From assembly GCA_937920335.1 (NCBI GenBank), contig CALGUT010000259.1:1-6201 (forward strand): DNA of 6,201 nt. Direction: 5' to 3'. This document shows positions 5,387 to 6,201 of this stretch, in pieces. Under the pieces are notes generated by a model. It saw only the letters and a list, made by a program, of their open reading frames with translations. It ran no database searches and was not told the DNA's origin. Each line of letters opens with the position of its first letter. Within the stretch, counting starts at the first letter, position 1. The position numbers were made by a program, and so were the translations under genes. This stretch comes from an uncultured Opitutales bacterium (GTDB taxonomy: Bacteria > Verrucomicrobiota > Verrucomicrobiia > Opitutales > UBA2995).

Positions 5387-6201
5387 ATGGGATCTGCCTC
5401 CGTTCAGTCTAAAACTCCGTTTCATGTAATGACCAAGCCCATTGGGCCGTTGTGCAATTTAGATTGCTCTTACTGTTTTTACTTGGAGAAAGAGGCCTTG
5501 TTTAAAAAAGGTGATTCGCGCCGTATGCAGCCGGATGTTCTTGAGGTCTATATCCGCGACTACATCGAATCCCAGCCTAACGATTTTGTATCGTTTGCCT
5601 GGCAGGGTGGAGAGCCTACCTTGTTGGGGGTGGATTACTTTCGAAAGGTCGTCGAACTGCAGAAGAGGTACGCGAATGGAAAGAAGATAGAAAACGCATT
5701 TCAGACTAACGGTACTTTAATCGATGACGAATGGTGTGAGTTCTTTAAGCAAAACGACTTTCTGATTGGTCTTAGCATTGACGGTCCCAGACAGCTTCAC
5801 GATGCCTACCGGATAGATAAGCGCCGCAAACCAACTTTCGATAAAGTGATGGAAGGGATCAGCTTCCTTCAAAAACATAGTGTGCGTTTCAATACGCTGA
5901 CCTGTGTGAATCGTAAAAATATGAAATCAGGTAAAGAGGTTTACCAATTTCTAAAGTCTATTGGTTCCGATTTCATGCAGTTCATTCCCATTGTGGAACG
6001 TCGGCCAGGTAAGGAAGAAGAGGATATTGGGTTTTGGTTAGCTGAGCCACCCTCGGATACCATGGAGGAGGAAGATGATCTTCCAGTTACATCCTGGAGC
6101 GTACGGCCTCAGTATTATGGTCAATTCCTCTGTGATATTTTTGATGAATGGATGAAAGAAGACGTTGGGCGAATATATGTTCAGATGTTCGACACCGTTT
6201 T
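5387..6201 (+). CDS. Anaerobic sulfatase-maturating enzyme (radical SAM/SPASM), 3' end outside window
   Basis: These radical SAM enzymes convert the active-site Cys or Ser of type I sulfatases to C-alpha-formylglycine in the cytoplasm without oxygen. The frame is open from ATG 5387 to the window end, giving 271 residues of a protein usually about 370-420 long, so the SPASM iron-sulfur-cluster region is missing from view. Visible motifs are the cluster motif CNLDCSYC (C23, C27, C30) followed by FY (Y32), WQGGEPT (72-78; Q73), FQTNGT (105-110), LSIDGP (129-134), MQFIPIVER (197-205) and FD at 268-269. D269 aligns by eye with the catalytic aspartate of the Clostridium enzyme. An acidic insert of about 30 residues (206-236) separates the strand after FIP from the next helix. 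It begins 43 bp after the operon terminator, so it needs its own promoter; none is convincing. Only a weak GAGA precedes the start. Family assignment is strong; the actual sulfatase partner is unseen. Confidence 0.93.
   Translation, partial: MGSASVQSKTPFHVMTKPIGPLCNLDCSYCFYLEKEALFKKGDSRRMQPDVLEVYIRDYIESQPNDFVSFAWQGGEPTLLGVDYFRKVVELQKRYANGKKIENAFQTNGTLIDDEWCEFFKQNDFLIGLSIDGPRQLHDAYRIDKRRKPTFDKVMEGISFLQKHSVRFNTLTCVNRKNMKSGKEVYQFLKSIGSDFMQFIPIVERRPGKEEEDIGFWLAEPPSDTMEEEDDLPVTSWSVRPQYYGQFLCDIFDEWMKEDVGRIYVQMFDTV

Noticed and set aside
5364..5429. Short frame starting MPIVYRDLWDLPP just upstream of and overlapping the sulfatase-maturase start
   Set aside because: It has 21 codons, no Shine-Dalgarno, and overlaps the well-supported maturase start in another frame; no sign of being real.

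Overview
The window looks like ordinary core chromosome from a marine-type PVC-superphylum bacterium, most likely a verrucomicrobium of the Opitutae/Puniceicoccales kind. That placement is inference. It rests on the 'HGPGEP' and 'ASSGE' variants in RecN, the long Glu/Ala-rich tail on ribosomal protein S16, the lack of Shine-Dalgarno sequences, and an anaerobic sulfatase-maturating enzyme of the type common in sulfated-polysaccharide degraders. Base composition is moderate. I see no mobile element, CRISPR array, tRNA or rRNA.

Layout: (1) 122-1789 (+) recN, the DNA-repair SMC-like ATPase, starting directly after an in-frame stop. (2) 1821-2498 (+) a secreted protein of unknown function, 31 bp downstream of recN and probably cotranscribed with it. 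(3) 2521-3624 (-) ychF, convergent with the secreted protein across a 22-bp gap. (4) 3625-3778, a 154-bp divergent intergenic region with a TTGACA hexamer, a pyrimidine-rich tract upstream of rpsP, an imperfect hairpin, and an 11-codon reading frame on the minus strand behind the only well-placed AAGGAG in the window. (5) 3779-5289 (+) the rpsP-trmD-rplS translation operon (S16, tRNA m1G37 methyltransferase, L19), without the rimM gene found between rpsP and trmD in E. coli, closed by a strong intrinsic terminator at 5313-5344. (6) 5387-6201 (+) a radical SAM anaerobic sulfatase-maturating enzyme, cut off by the window end.

The three-gene operon is the functional centre: two ribosomal proteins and the enzyme that methylates G37 of tRNAs to keep reading frame. 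A 5-bp hairpin sits two bases before the trmD start codon and could hold TrmD synthesis below that of the ribosomal proteins. rplS overlaps the end of trmD by 17 bp. YchF, divergent from this operon, is itself a ribosome-associated P-loop ATPase, so the 2.5-4-5.3 kb stretch is largely about translation. The sulfatase-maturating enzyme is a separate unit whose substrates (sulfatases) are not in view.

I do not find a convincing undescribed system. The points most worth a second look are the secreted protein behind recN, the missing rimM, the acidic S16 tail, the trmD leader hairpin, and the structured leader upstream of ychF.
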